NCBI RefSeq assembly: GCF_030253575.1 | Contig: NC_080558.1 | Coordinates: 7,388,001-7,452,000 of the forward strand | DNA: 64,000 bases | Direction: 5' to 3' | Source: Rhododendron vialii | Lineage: Eukaryota > Streptophyta > Magnoliopsida > Ericales > Ericaceae | In this document: piece after piece, positions 46,631-56,876 of the stretch | How positions within the stretch are numbered: position 1 is the first letter of the stretch | Layout of the letters: each line of letters starts with the position of its first letter | The notes under the pieces: generated by a model | The model's input: the letters and a program-made list of their open reading frames with translations, nothing else | The model's database searches: none | What the model was told of the DNA's origin: nothing | Position numbers and translations under genes: made by a program

Positions 46631-49393
46631 TGCTTGACTGATTCCTAGTCCTAGATTAATTGGTTGCCCCAAGCGTAGGGCTGAGACCGACATATCACAA
46701 TATCTGGTAAGTCCGGAGTCGAATCCACAGAGATGGTGATGTGTGCTGACTAAAAATTCGGGTTGTAGTATTAAAAATAGCTCTTAGGTAGCCACCCCTT
46801 GTCTTCTAGTTGATTGATTGACTAATACTAATAGATAACTTGCTCAAATGATTAAAAAGAGAGACATGGTCGTAGGGAATCCAGCGCTCGCTACCCAATC
46901 AGAATTCGCTCGCTTTTCAAAGTTCTAAAAACGGTTAAATTTAGGGAGAATTGGAAACTTCGAAGGATGCGAATCCTAAGGTTGCCGGCCACGTACACAG
47001 CGGCGAATAGGTTTTGGTCCCCCGTTCCCGCTCACATGAGTCCCGACAACGCCTCGGATCGTCCAACGGACGTAGTTTTCACAAACTAAATTTATTAAAT
47101 TAAATTAATACACAAAAAAGTTGCGAGACGAATCCTAATTGGGTCGCGGCGCGCCTTTACCCAACGACTAAACTTCAGATAAACTACTCACTCATTATTA
47201 GAAATAAAAGGAATAAAACTCTAGAATTAACCATGCTTCTATTACTCGATACAGAAAATAAACGAAAGATCTATGTTAAATAAGTACCAACGAACAACTT
47301 TTATAAAGAACAAAAATTAAAACGAATTACTGGAATGCAAATAATTGAACAAAACTTCAAATAACTTGAAAGGAATAAAACTGGAAAGAAAAATTATCCA
47401 AACCAAATTCTCGGCAGCCCCGTCCGTCTTGATCTCCGCCGGTCTCGGATTTTTGTTCTTTGATGGCGTGAGAAAAAAGAATCTTGATGGCAGACCCGTT
47501 CCTCTTTGATAGGCGCATGATATCATAGATATGAGCGCCTAAGTAGGGTGAATTAGCGCGTTAGAGGCGCGTTTTATCTCATGTTCCATTTGATGCCGTA
47601 TTTTGTCTTATTTTTGGGTTTTTGTTAAGTTTTGCAGGAATAAGGTGGATTTTACATCAAGATTGGATTGCGAGATCTTGAAGCCGGTAGTTGGAGAGTT
47701 TGATACAAAAAGCACAGAGTTAGAATATTAAATGGTGTTTGAAGCAAACCATTGAATGGTCATATGGAGTCAAGAGTTCACTAATTAGTTCACGGGTTAC
47801 AATTCCATTGACTGGGTCCAATGTTATTAGTTAACAAGTAAATGGTGGGCCATGAAAAAATATTGGAGTTTGCTGGAACAAAAAAAAAGGGAATAGATTT
47901 TATTATATTATAATATAAAAAGGAAGCAGCAGCAGCTTTTGAAGAGGAGGACTGATTTCCGATGCACGAAGCACTATTCTCACGGATGAAAAAAAACCAA
48001 AGATAGGGGCTGCCGTGGTATCTTCTGGGGATCACGCTGTCGGAGAAAAAAAGCAGACCCAGAGCTGTGAACGAAAAGGAGGCAATTTTCCCACGGACAG
48101 AAAAAGGCTGTTGACTGTCGAGTTCCGAATATTGTTAGTTTTATTGCTTTTGTTGTTTTTCCAAACATGTTTTAAAGTATTGTTCAATTATTCGTACTTC
48201 GGTAACTCATATTGATTTTCGTTCTTTATTAAAGTCGTTAGTTTGGTTCTTGTTTAATTTTGGATCTTTTGTTTATTTTTCGTATCGAGTAATAGAAGCA
48301 TGATTAATTCTAGATTTTTATTCCTTTTATTTTTAATAAAGTGAGTAGCTTTTCTGAGGTTTGGTCACTGCGTAAAGGCGTGCCGCGACCCAATTAGGAT
48401 TCGTCTCGCAATTTTCTGCACATTAATTTAATTAAATAAATTGAGTTGGTGCAAACTACGTCCGTTGGACGATCCGAGGCATTGCCAGGGCTCATGTGAG
48501 CGGGAACAGGGAACCAAAACCTGTTCGCCGCTGTGTACGAGACCGGCAACCTTAGGATTCGCATCTTTCGGAGTTTTCAATTCTCCCTAAATTTAACCCT
48601 TTTTAGAACTTTGAAAAGCGAGCGGATTCTGATTGGGTAGCGAACGCCGGATTCCCTACGACCGTGCCTCTCTTTTTAATCATTTGAGCAAGTTATTTGT
48701 TAGTATTAGTTAATTAATCAACTAAAAGACAAAGGGTGGCTACCTAAGAGCTAATTTAAATACTACAACCCGAGGTTCCATAGCACACACTTCACCGTCC
48801 TTAGTGGATTCGACTCCGGTCTTACCGGATATTGTGCTACGACGGTCTCCGCCCTACGATGGTCTCCGCTCTACGATTGGGACAACCCATTAATTTAGAT
48901 TTAGGAAATCGTCAAGCACTCCTCCTCTTTTTTTCCACAAGCTGCTCTTCACGTTTTATAATAAAATAAAACCCTATTCCTCTCATGGGTCCTTCTGCCG
49001 ACCTCCAACAAAACCTATATTTCTTTTTATTCCTTTTCCTAGCCGTGTAAGCCCATTTCCATAGTGGCCCACTTAGTCAAAATAGTTACTAACTATTGGG
49101 CCCACTGGTGTACCAAAGTCTATTCTTATTTGTTTGGTTTCAATGAGCAACAATTCCCTGGCCAATTGACGTGCGAATAATTACTCCGATTGCAGTCCAG
49201 TCCTTCCACTTGATTGCATTCGAACGGGCCAACGTCGAACACCGTTCAATATGTCAACTTTGCATATTTTTATATCAAACTCTCCGAATATCTACAACAC
49301 AAAAATTAAGCATTAAAACTTCAAATAACAATATAAATAGACTTAGCAATGGTAAAATAGGAGGCGCGCATATGAATATTTATGTGCCTATCA
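46631..49393 (-). repeat. 5' LTR of the Ty3-type element, with insertion
   Basis: Matches 40204-41549 on both sides of an inserted 1.41 kb segment. Begins TGCTTGACTGATTCC and ends GTGCCTATCA on +. The two LTRs differ at scattered sites, so the insertion is not very recent. Confidence 0.85.
47507..48918 (+). mobile_element. Nested solo LTR of the same family, opposite orientation
   Basis: Begins TGATAGGCGCATGATATC and ends CGTCAAGCA. It contains the reverse complement of the host LTR's own features (for example GTAAAGGCGTGCCGCGACCC against GGGTCGCGGCGCGCCTTTAC). Flanks CTCTT and CTCCT form an imperfect 5 bp duplication. The other LTR has the empty site at about 41078. Confidence 0.8.
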
Positions 49394-49573
49394 ATTATGC
49401 CCTTGAAAAAAAACATATTTTAAGGCACAAATATTGTAGTGATAGTCATCATGTAACTAAATTTACAAAGAAGTATGATGTGATACAAATAAAGATATAA
49501 ATTCTGGATGAGTTTTATTGAAAAGACTTATCCAACAGGAAATTGAATTCTATCCGCCATACGTGAAAACAAT

Positions 49574-49933
49574 GGTTTTTCCGTCATAGCTTGTAGGCCT
49601 CACTGAATATTTTTTTGTTATAATCTGAAATGTTCATTTTGGAGAGCCCACAATTTAGTACATCCACAAAAAAATTAATTTGATTAAACGTCAATAGCCA
49701 TATCAAAAATTAAATTTTGGTACATAAAATGGGCGGTGGATCATTTTAAAGTCATGAAACTATCTATAGTTGCACATCTTATAAATCAAAATTCAATTTT
49801 TGACATATTGATTGATGTCCGATCAAGCTCATTTTAGGATATATGTTATTACGGGCTCTACAAGATGAAACGATTGAGATTAGCACAATAAATATTGTAT
49901 GATGGAATCCACAAATGGCAGTGGTGCAAAACC
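49574..49933. mobile_element. Foldback MITE, second copy
   Basis: Same inverted-repeat element as 25210-25580, more diverged (GGTTTTTCCGTCATAGCTTG left, GGCAGTGGTGCAAAACC right). Confidence 0.6.
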
Positions 49934-50371
49934 TACCTTTTCCACCTGTGGTCAAAACAATTTATGTTGTGTTTGGATGGGTTTTTGAGAAATTTTTAGT
50001 TTGGTTTTTGGGATAATGAGTGGAGATAGAAATTATGGTAATAATTAGAGATAGTAGTGTAATGAATCGAGAGAGATAAAGAGAGAAATGAGAATAATGA
50101 TTGGAGATATGGGTAATGGGCGAAGAGAGAAATGAGAGTTTATTGAAAATAGAGATAATGAGTGTTTTTTGAGTTGAAATTTTTTTTTCGAAAAGCAAAC
50201 CAAACAAAGTATTAAGCTCCTCCAAAAGAGCTCTTCAACTAGGCACTTGTATCACCAAAGCTATATTTGGCATATAATTATACTACCTCCCTAAGAGATG
50301 CTCTAACTGGGTTAAATTAAGTAAATTTAGGGTGGGTGGATACCGTGGATTGAATGAGTTTGTTTGTCAAA

Positions 50372-50572
50372 AATGTTACTTGCACAACCGTTGTGTTAGT
50401 TGTGTGCGTAATTCTGACCGTCCAGATGTATTTAGACGGTCTAGATTTTATAAAAACTCTTCCAAGGAAAAGTTTAACTTTTATGGGGAAGAGTTTGAGC
50501 GAATCCTAGCTATTTATTACAGTAATGGACGGCTAGAGATTAGTTGTGTGTTGTGTTTTACACAACCGTTGT
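50372..50572. mobile_element. Small TIR element, about 200 bp
   Basis: Inverted ends around TTACTTGCACAACCGTTGTG and its partner CACAACCGTTGTGTGTGTAG. A TTTGTTTGT direct repeat lies at both sides, and the related sequence at about 17250 lacks the insertion. The ends cannot be placed to the base. Confidence 0.55.
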
Positions 50573-50664
50573 GTGTGTAGCACTTTTGTTTGTGCATAGC
50601 TAAGCTCAAGTAATCACACATGCATGTAAGGATCCCAATATACGATTGTGGAACTCTAAGAGAT

Positions 50665-51150
50665 CGAGCATATATCTCCAACCCTCTAAAGGACTGAAAC
50701 TCCGAAAGGGAGAATGGATATGTGACAAAATATAGAATGGAAAGGCTCCATACCATCACCATTTTGGGCCTCCAAAATGGAGACCGAAGTTTGAGTTCCA
50801 TGTATGGAAACTCTCTCACAAAATGGATTTATGTAAATTGGAAATAGCTCAATATATATACCTATAGATTCGATGTATGAAAAATTGATACTGTTTAAAA
50901 TGTACCAACAATAGCTTCAGAATGCGATCAATCTTCGATATATCACAATCTATCCCAATAAAAAACTACAGATTTGAAGGGAAACTTTTGGTGTTAAAAG
51001 AAATGAATGTGTATTTGACAAATATTGGAGAGATGGGATTAGAGAGTGTGTAACTAGTGTTGTGCTCCAAACACCCCCTTTTAAACAAATATGTCTTTTT
51101 GATTCTCCAAAATGGAGAAAGAGTGAGCGTTGGGTTGGAGATGCTCTACG
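50665..51150. mobile_element. MITE with TCTCCAACCC ends, copy 3
   Basis: Matches 25795-26473 without the inner MITE. Contains GGCTCCATACCATCACCATT and ends GGGTTGGAGATGCTC. It supplies the empty sites for the insertions at 21033, 22120 and 26213. Confidence 0.65.
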
Positions 51151-51412
51151 GGCTGGATATCTTGTCATCGGTTTCACTCCGGGAGCATTGACCATCCAAA
51201 AGACCAAGTCTTGTTAGGACCGAAGACAATTGAATTGCTAGAAAATGGATGCTAGCAGTCCTAACCAGTTTTGGCAGTAAAAGGAGAAATACCCTAAGTC
51301 AGTGATGGTCGCAGGAACTAACCCGCATTCACACCTCATGCCTTGAAAATTTTCGCAAAGCACGAAAAGTTCTAAACATTATGTAAAACTTTCTTTCCTA
51401 AACATTAAGTAA

Positions 51413-51478
51413 AACTTTCTTATTTGAGGTGTCTTCTAGGGAACTGGTCCAGTCTTTGAACCCTCTAATTAATCCTTT
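51413..51478 (+). pseudogene. Secreted-peptide exon 1 relic
   Basis: TATTTGAGGTGTCTTCTAGG and GAACTGGTCCAGTCTTTGAA match the relic at 26738 and, more weakly, intact exon 1. The donor is lost and there is no exon 2. Confidence 0.65.
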
Positions 51479-52543
51479 TACGTACGTTTTCCTCTTGAAG
51501 TTAATTATTATTACTCCATTCAAATTAAGTTCGCTCCACCACCGCTAACTTGGGGGATTGATCATGAGCTTGTGGAGAACATTATTATTATTAATTTTTT
51601 GGAAATGGAGAAGATCTTTTCAAAGTTGTCCCAATCAATACTCTACTAATCAGTTGAATCAAAAAGTTGTTTTTGTCGAAGATGGGGAAAAATAAAGTGG
51701 ATTTTGGAGGAGTTGATTCCAAACTCCATATATATAGTCTTCCTAGATTTCAAATTGCAACCACGCGTATTTCTTTGGTCAGTTCAATGCATAGGGCAAC
51801 CAAACTTGCAACTGATTTTCCGTATTAGCATATAGGCTAGCTCCATCATTTTGATAATCAGAAACGTTCACTATATAAAGCATGTTAAAAATAATGACAC
51901 AAAGCCCATGTTTATAGAATGATCAGAATAAGAAAAAACTGACTCACATAGAAGATAAATTTGCTTTGATCCATGCATTTACAGAAATCATTATCAGTAT
52001 GAATTTTGGTGTGACTAATATTTTTAATTAATATAAGTACATCATGGTTGAAGGTAATGACCTCTTCTTAACTTGGACTTCTCTTTGAATTTGTTTTGGG
52101 ACCTCTTCTTGGACTAGACTTCTCTTTGAATTTGTCTTGGGTCATGTGTCAACATTCCCTTATTTGAATCTGAGGTCGACCCAGTTCATCTTGCAATTCG
52201 AAAATAAATATTCTTGAAAAGACTACAAATAATCCGATGATCATATACCCATGATATATTTGATCACAATTATCTTTTAAAATCAAATCATAAGGTCTAT
52301 CGCCAATATTAATTATTCTCACTGTTTTGTTGAATATAAAATTCCTAGCATTCTTTCTCCATGTATACTTTTATACAAGTTGCTCTTGCCACCAGTTGCA
52401 CTCTAGCGATGACCTAGAAGTCAAAAGTCTTGTTAGTGCCAAAGACATTATATTGGTAGGAAATGAATGCCAGTCCTATAGTATCTTTTTGGCTATAAAA
52501 AGGGTGAACCCTAGTTGCCACTTTTCTTATATTGAGAAATTTT

Positions 52544-52664
52544 TTTGCCTTAAGTAAGATTTTTGTTGTTTTGCAAGTCCTTTTTGCATCTCTATCATTG
52601 TCTTGGCCTTTCAGGTGGCTGCTAGCTAGGGAACTGGTCGTGACTTTCAGCTCTTAAAATCATT
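52544..52664 (+). pseudogene. Secreted-peptide exon 1 relic upstream of DUF247-4
   Basis: Sister of 29392-29511. ATG replaced by TTT, the same extra T (CCTTTTTGCATC), and a four-base duplication GCTAGCTAGGGAAC. TATA box at 52494-52500 and donor TTGTAAGTTTAC at 52663 are still good. The next acceptor TTTGGACAG ends at 53349, 23 bp before DUF247-4, so the relic may serve as its promoter and leader exon. Confidence 0.75.
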
Positions 52665-53372
52665 GTAAGTTTACATAGCTTAGAACCCAACGTATTAGCC
52701 TGGTGGTCAAGAACTTAATTAGGGATTTGTTCCTTTTCGAATTTTGGACACCTTCAAGTGCCATTAATTTTTGCGGGACCAGTTTATACGGAATGTACTA
52801 ATTTTAAACAGGACACCTTCAAGTGCCATTAATTTTTGCGGGGCCAGTTTATGAGGAATGTACTGATTTTAAACTGGCAACCAATAGTAGACAGTGAAAT
52901 TGGTCTCCTGCGAATTAGTTGAGGTGCCTAAATGTGACAACGTTTGATAAAATTCGCACTTAAAACCAAAAAATCGAGAGAATTTAGTTGTCCAATTAGT
53001 ACCTTATGCAATATTTTGTGGCATGAGGTGAAGAGATACTCATTTGAAAACCCTAATGAGAACTCAAGAGTTAGAGTGAGAGGGTTTCGGGCAGAGAGAG
53101 AGAGAGTTTCGAATGCTGTGAAACCCAAAAAATGTTCAAGCCATGGCATGTAAGCTTAGGAAAGTTCACGAACATATTTCTAGAAACCTTGTCCAGTATG
53201 CCATGGTCTGTAAGCTTCTATCAGGCCTTTTCTGTTCCTGCAACTTATAGATAAAACATTTTACATCTAATTTTCGATCGATAGTAAGAAATCTTGTATA
53301 TTCTGTTTATATTGTGTTCTAATTTAGTAGTACCGCTTAATTTGGACAGGGTTTCCACCCATTTTATGAGAT

Positions 53373-54698
53373 ATGATGCCCGATGCATGTGCCGTCGATC
53401 CTCTCTCCCTTCGTTTAGACGAGAAGCTTACTCACCTATCTGGTGCACATTTCGAGTGGTATATTTACAGAGTCCATGATCGACTACGTAGGCAAAGTGA
53501 AAAGGCCTATGAACCAGAAATACTGTCGATTGGACCATATCACCGTGGTAAAGGCCATCTATGGATGATGGAAGGACACAAAATGCAGTATCTTCGGTTG
53601 CTTCTTAAACGGACAGAGGAGGCAAGCGTGGATAGGTACGTCGCAGCCATGAGGAAATTGCAGAAAAGAGCACAAGGGTGTTATGCTGACTCCATAAACC
53701 TTAGCAACGACGAGTTTGTGGAAATGATGCTTCTCGACAGCTGTTTTATTGTTGAGTTTCTCCGCAAATTCTCCATGACAATGTTGAGAGATACAAACGA
53801 CCCTATCTTCAGAATGGATTGGATCCTCCACGGTATATGGCGGGACTTAATGCTGTTCGAGAATCAACTTCCGTTCTTCATTGTCGTGCATTTGTTCACC
53901 ATGACGAAAATTCCAGATCCACGAGACAACATCATCGACTTATTCATACGGTACGGCTATTGTGTCCGAGAACATTATATTTGCACCATGCCTCCGGGTT
54001 TGGAGAGCTTTCTGAAAATATCGTACGGGATTTCACCCGACCACGTGAAGCATTTTCTCGGTCTAGTACACCTTTTCGCATCATCTTCTGTTGCCAAATT
54101 GGTGTCTAATAGACATATTTGCCACGACGAAAAGAGATGGGAGTATATACATTCTGCCACAGAGCTACACGAGGCCGGGATCAGGTTCAAGAAGGCTAAG
54201 CGTACCCCCTGGTTATACATAAGGTTTGTGAACGGGGCAATCGAGATCCCGCATTTTGCTGTCGAAGAGACGTTCGAGATTATCTTCAGGAACTTGATCG
54301 CGCACGAGGAGCATCTCCAGGACGCCGGCCCCAAATACGTCAAGGATTACCTGACTTTCTTGTGCTGCCTCATCAACTCCGCGAGGGACGTCAGTTTGCT
54401 CCGCCGTTGCGGGATTCTGAACAACATGCTGGGCGACGACGAAGCCGTCTCGGCAGTCTTCAGCAAGGCTTCCACGTGTGTCATGGTGTCTCGCGCCGAC
54501 TTCTGTTATTACGGGGACTTCAACGACATAAATGCGTATTGTAAGTGCCGGCAGAACATATGGACCACGAAGCTCCGGCGGGATTACTTCAATAGCCCGT
54601 GGAAGATCATTTCGTTTCTTGGTGTTGTTTTGTTGCTTCTACTCAGCTTGGCACAGACCGTGCTATCTGGTCTTGCTTACTTTTGTCAAAAACGATGA
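53373..54698 (+). CDS. DUF247 (UPF0481) membrane protein 4
   Basis: An intact 441-residue, single-exon DUF247 protein, segmental sister of the gene at 30522. Start ATGATG; acceptor TTTGGACAG just upstream. All blocks are kept: EPEILSIGPYHRGKGHL, EMMLLDSCFIVEFLR, DLMLFENQLPFFIVVHLF, RRCGILNNMLGDDEAV, C-terminal membrane segment, end YFCQKR. By eye there are about 20 differences from copy 3, with a cluster at about 208-256 (GLESF for GFERF, DHVKHF for DDVKHF, VHLFASSS for VHHVTSSS, RHICHDEKRWEY for RNICHDEKRWDY). That cluster is in the same part that separates the two pairs and could be a specificity-determining region, which is inference. Confidence 0.95.
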   Translation: MMPDACAVDPLSLRLDEKLTHLSGAHFEWYIYRVHDRLRRQSEKAYEPEILSIGPYHRGKGHLWMMEGHKMQYLRLLLKRTEEASVDRYVAAMRKLQKRAQGCYADSINLSNDEFVEMMLLDSCFIVEFLRKFSMTMLRDTNDPIFRMDWILHGIWRDLMLFENQLPFFIVVHLFTMTKIPDPRDNIIDLFIRYGYCVREHYICTMPPGLESFLKISYGISPDHVKHFLGLVHLFASSSVAKLVSNRHICHDEKRWEYIHSATELHEAGIRFKKAKRTPWLYIRFVNGAIEIPHFAVEETFEIIFRNLIAHEEHLQDAGPKYVKDYLTFLCCLINSARDVSLLRRCGILNNMLGDDEAVSAVFSKASTCVMVSRADFCYYGDFNDINAYCKCRQNIWTTKLRRDYFNSPWKIISFLGVVLLLLLSLAQTVLSGLAYFCQKR

Positions 54699-54710
54699 GC
54701 CAATTTATTG

Positions 54711-54870
54711 TTCTAGATGGTGGTAGGGCTGCTAAACGAACTAAGCTATTTGAGTTTGAGCTCGTGTTCATTCGTTAAAAGCTTGTTGAAGATTGATTTA
54801 TTACGTAAACAAACCATGCTTGAACATGATTTTGAAACTCGTTAAGATTTTAATCCAAGCTCAACCAAGT
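54711..54870. mobile_element. Truncated hAT-type MITE
   Basis: Starts GATGGTGGTAGGGCTGC at the same distance after the DUF247 stop as the intact element at 31873. Similarity ends near 54870, which is also the end of the segmental duplication. Confidence 0.7.
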
Positions 54871-55249
54871 GTAGAGCAGCTGAGCGGAGTAGGATGAAAT
54901 TGATTTCTTAGCGAAGAAGGCCAATTCAGTCAAGTCCTACTGAAGAGTCAATTTGGACCTATCATTCTCGTTGAGACGAACTAATAATCCACAAAAATAT
55001 AACTCAAAATTAACAAATGTCAATTTTTTTTGAATAAAGACAAAAATAAAAAATTCCAAATTATCTCAAAAGAAGCTATGTGAAACATTAAGGAAGCCAC
55101 TGGTTTAGATTCGACTGTTACTTGCGTGCCATCAATGCTATGTTAGTTCTGACTTTAATCACAGTTTAATGGGCGGTAAAATTAGTCCCCGATCACTCAA
55201 TCCATTAGGCCAAATAAACAGTCACAAAAATTTCTGCTGCCCTCATTGT

Positions 55250-55488
55250 CGGAAATTTTTTAAGTGCCGGGTGGGTACCACATGGTGTCCATTAGGCGCA
55301 TTCGAGCCGTCCATTGTGTTTTTGGACGGCTTGTATTTGAAGAGAGAAAAAGTATTGGGGTGAAAAGAGAGAGAGGGTTTCAATCCGAGCCATCCAAAAA
55401 TGTACTATTAAACAGTCCAAATGTGCCGAGCGGGTACCATATAGGATATACCCACCCAACACCGAAAAATTTCTCCTCATTGTCAAAC
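55250..55488. mobile_element. MITE, uninterrupted relative of 36271-36999
   Basis: Left GGAAATTTTTTAAGTGCCGG then GTGGGTACCACA; right TATACCCACCCAACACCGAA then AAATTTCTCC, an imperfect inverted repeat. Confidence 0.6.
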
Positions 55489-55621
55489 ACGATGGGGTGG
55501 GAATCCTACTCTATTATGATTTCAAAGTTCTCTTAAATTTAACTTAAATCTGAGAGTTGTCCTTATTTGAATTTTTTTTCGCATTTATTAGTTTTGCATC
55601 AAGCTTTTATGGGTTATTAAT

Positions 55622-56007
55622 CAGAAATCCTATTGGTACCGACGGTACCCATAGGGAAAATGCACCGACGGCCACCGGACGACCGATTCGAGCCGTCCAA
55701 AAATTTTAAAAAATAAAACCGAGTGGGCCAGCGCGAAAATCAATGGCATCCGAGGTGTGTAGGGTACTTGATCCGAGCACCCCTTTTTCGTGTATATTTG
55801 TATATACGTGTATATACACGAAAAAGGGGTGCTCGGATCAAGTACCCTACACACCTCGGATGCCATTGATTCTCGCATGGGCCCACTCGGTTTTATTTTT
55901 TAAAATTTTTGGACGGCTCGGATCGGCCGTCCGGTGGCCGGAGACGGTCATCCGATGGCCGTCGGTACATTTTCCCTACGGTACCGTCGGTACCAATAGT
56001 AATACTC
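55622..56007. mobile_element. Foldback (MULE-type) MITE with empty site elsewhere in window
   Basis: Arms of about 180 bp around a CGTGTATATTTGTATATACG centre. Outer ends contain CTATTGGTACCGACGGTAC on both arms. 9 bp duplication GTTATTAAT at 55613-55621 and 56008-56016. The uninterrupted sequence (CTTATTAATTTTTCTCATCG) is present near 2525 and 7635, confirming the insertion. Shares CCGAGTGGG and GCTCGGATCAA blocks with the 225-639 element, so same superfamily. Confidence 0.85.
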
Positions 56008-56249
56008 GTTATTAATTCATCTTGACGAGAGGAATCGGAATAGTAATTTTTTTTTTTTTACTTTTACTCAAGTATTTTAAGAAATAATCACTTTTTAGTA
56101 ACAAAATGAGATTTTTTTGAGAAAAAACTCGAGCTCAGCTCGTTTAGAAAACCGCCAAAAGTTCTAGCTCAAGCTCGTTCGTTTACATCATGAACAGAGC
56201 CGAGTCTTGAGCGGCTTGCGAGCAGCTCTGTTCGTTTGCAGCCTTACCA

Positions 56250-56540
56250 TTACTACAAAAATAGATAAAGATCTCGGTCATTTGGTATGATCTTTCACTT
56301 TTAATTCGCATTCAAAACCGTGGTCTATCAAGGTGTAACTAATATGTCCTATCTTTTAACCACAGGATATAAACCGTGATTAAAACTCATTAAAACCGTG
56401 ACTATAAACATAAAAATTGTGATTAAAAATGACAAAACCATGACCTTTAATAGCTTAACATCTCAGTTTCATTACAAAACCGTGGTTGTTTAGAGAGTAA
56501 TAATCTCAGTTTTTGAAAAACCGAGATTAAAAGTGACGTT
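56250..56540. mobile_element. Possible CACTA-type subterminal region
   Basis: Starts ATTACTACAAAAATAGAT, close to CACTACAAAAA, then has about seven copies of AAACCGTGATTAAAA-like units in both orientations, as seen in CACTA subterminal repeats. No second end identified. Confidence 0.35.
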
Positions 56541-56876
56541 TTCCTAAGGGAAAAAATCCCACTTTATTTATCCTGTTGGGTTTTGAACTTAAGTCTCTTG
56601 AGTTTGGCATAGAAATTTCAACCAACTGTACCACACACACTTTTTAATATATAATTGAAATATTTAATATATAACATATGCGTTTAACATTAAAATATAT
56701 TTCGAACATAATTTTGAACCTTTAAATATTAAAATTAGAAATTTTTATAAACATGAAAGTTGTAGCCCTTTGTGTTATTGTTCAAACTCAATTTAAATTA
56801 TCTCAATTAATGCAGTATTGAGCATAGAATTATACTCGAAATACATTTGGCGACGAAACGCAACCTTCATAAATTT

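Larger units (their letters stand above)
40204..49393 (-). mobile_element. Ty3-type LTR retrotransposon, decayed, with pol deleted
   Basis: A complete-ended element: perfect target duplication ATTAT at 40199-40203 and 49394-49398; LTR ends TG...CA; primer binding site and polypurine tract in the right places for minus orientation. It encodes only gag and protease (43868-46414). There is no reverse transcriptase, RNase H or integrase between protease and the 3' LTR, where 2.3 kb of non-coding sequence remains. About 9.2 kb, including a nested solo LTR. Confidence 0.9.
49430..54870 (+). repeat. Segmental duplication, copy B
   Basis: Second copy of 25070-31930 in the same orientation, starting TTGTAGTGATAGTCATCATG directly after the Ty3-type element. 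It holds peptide relics at 51413 and 52544 and DUF247-4. Shorter than copy A because it lacks that copy's four later insertions. Confidence 0.85.
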
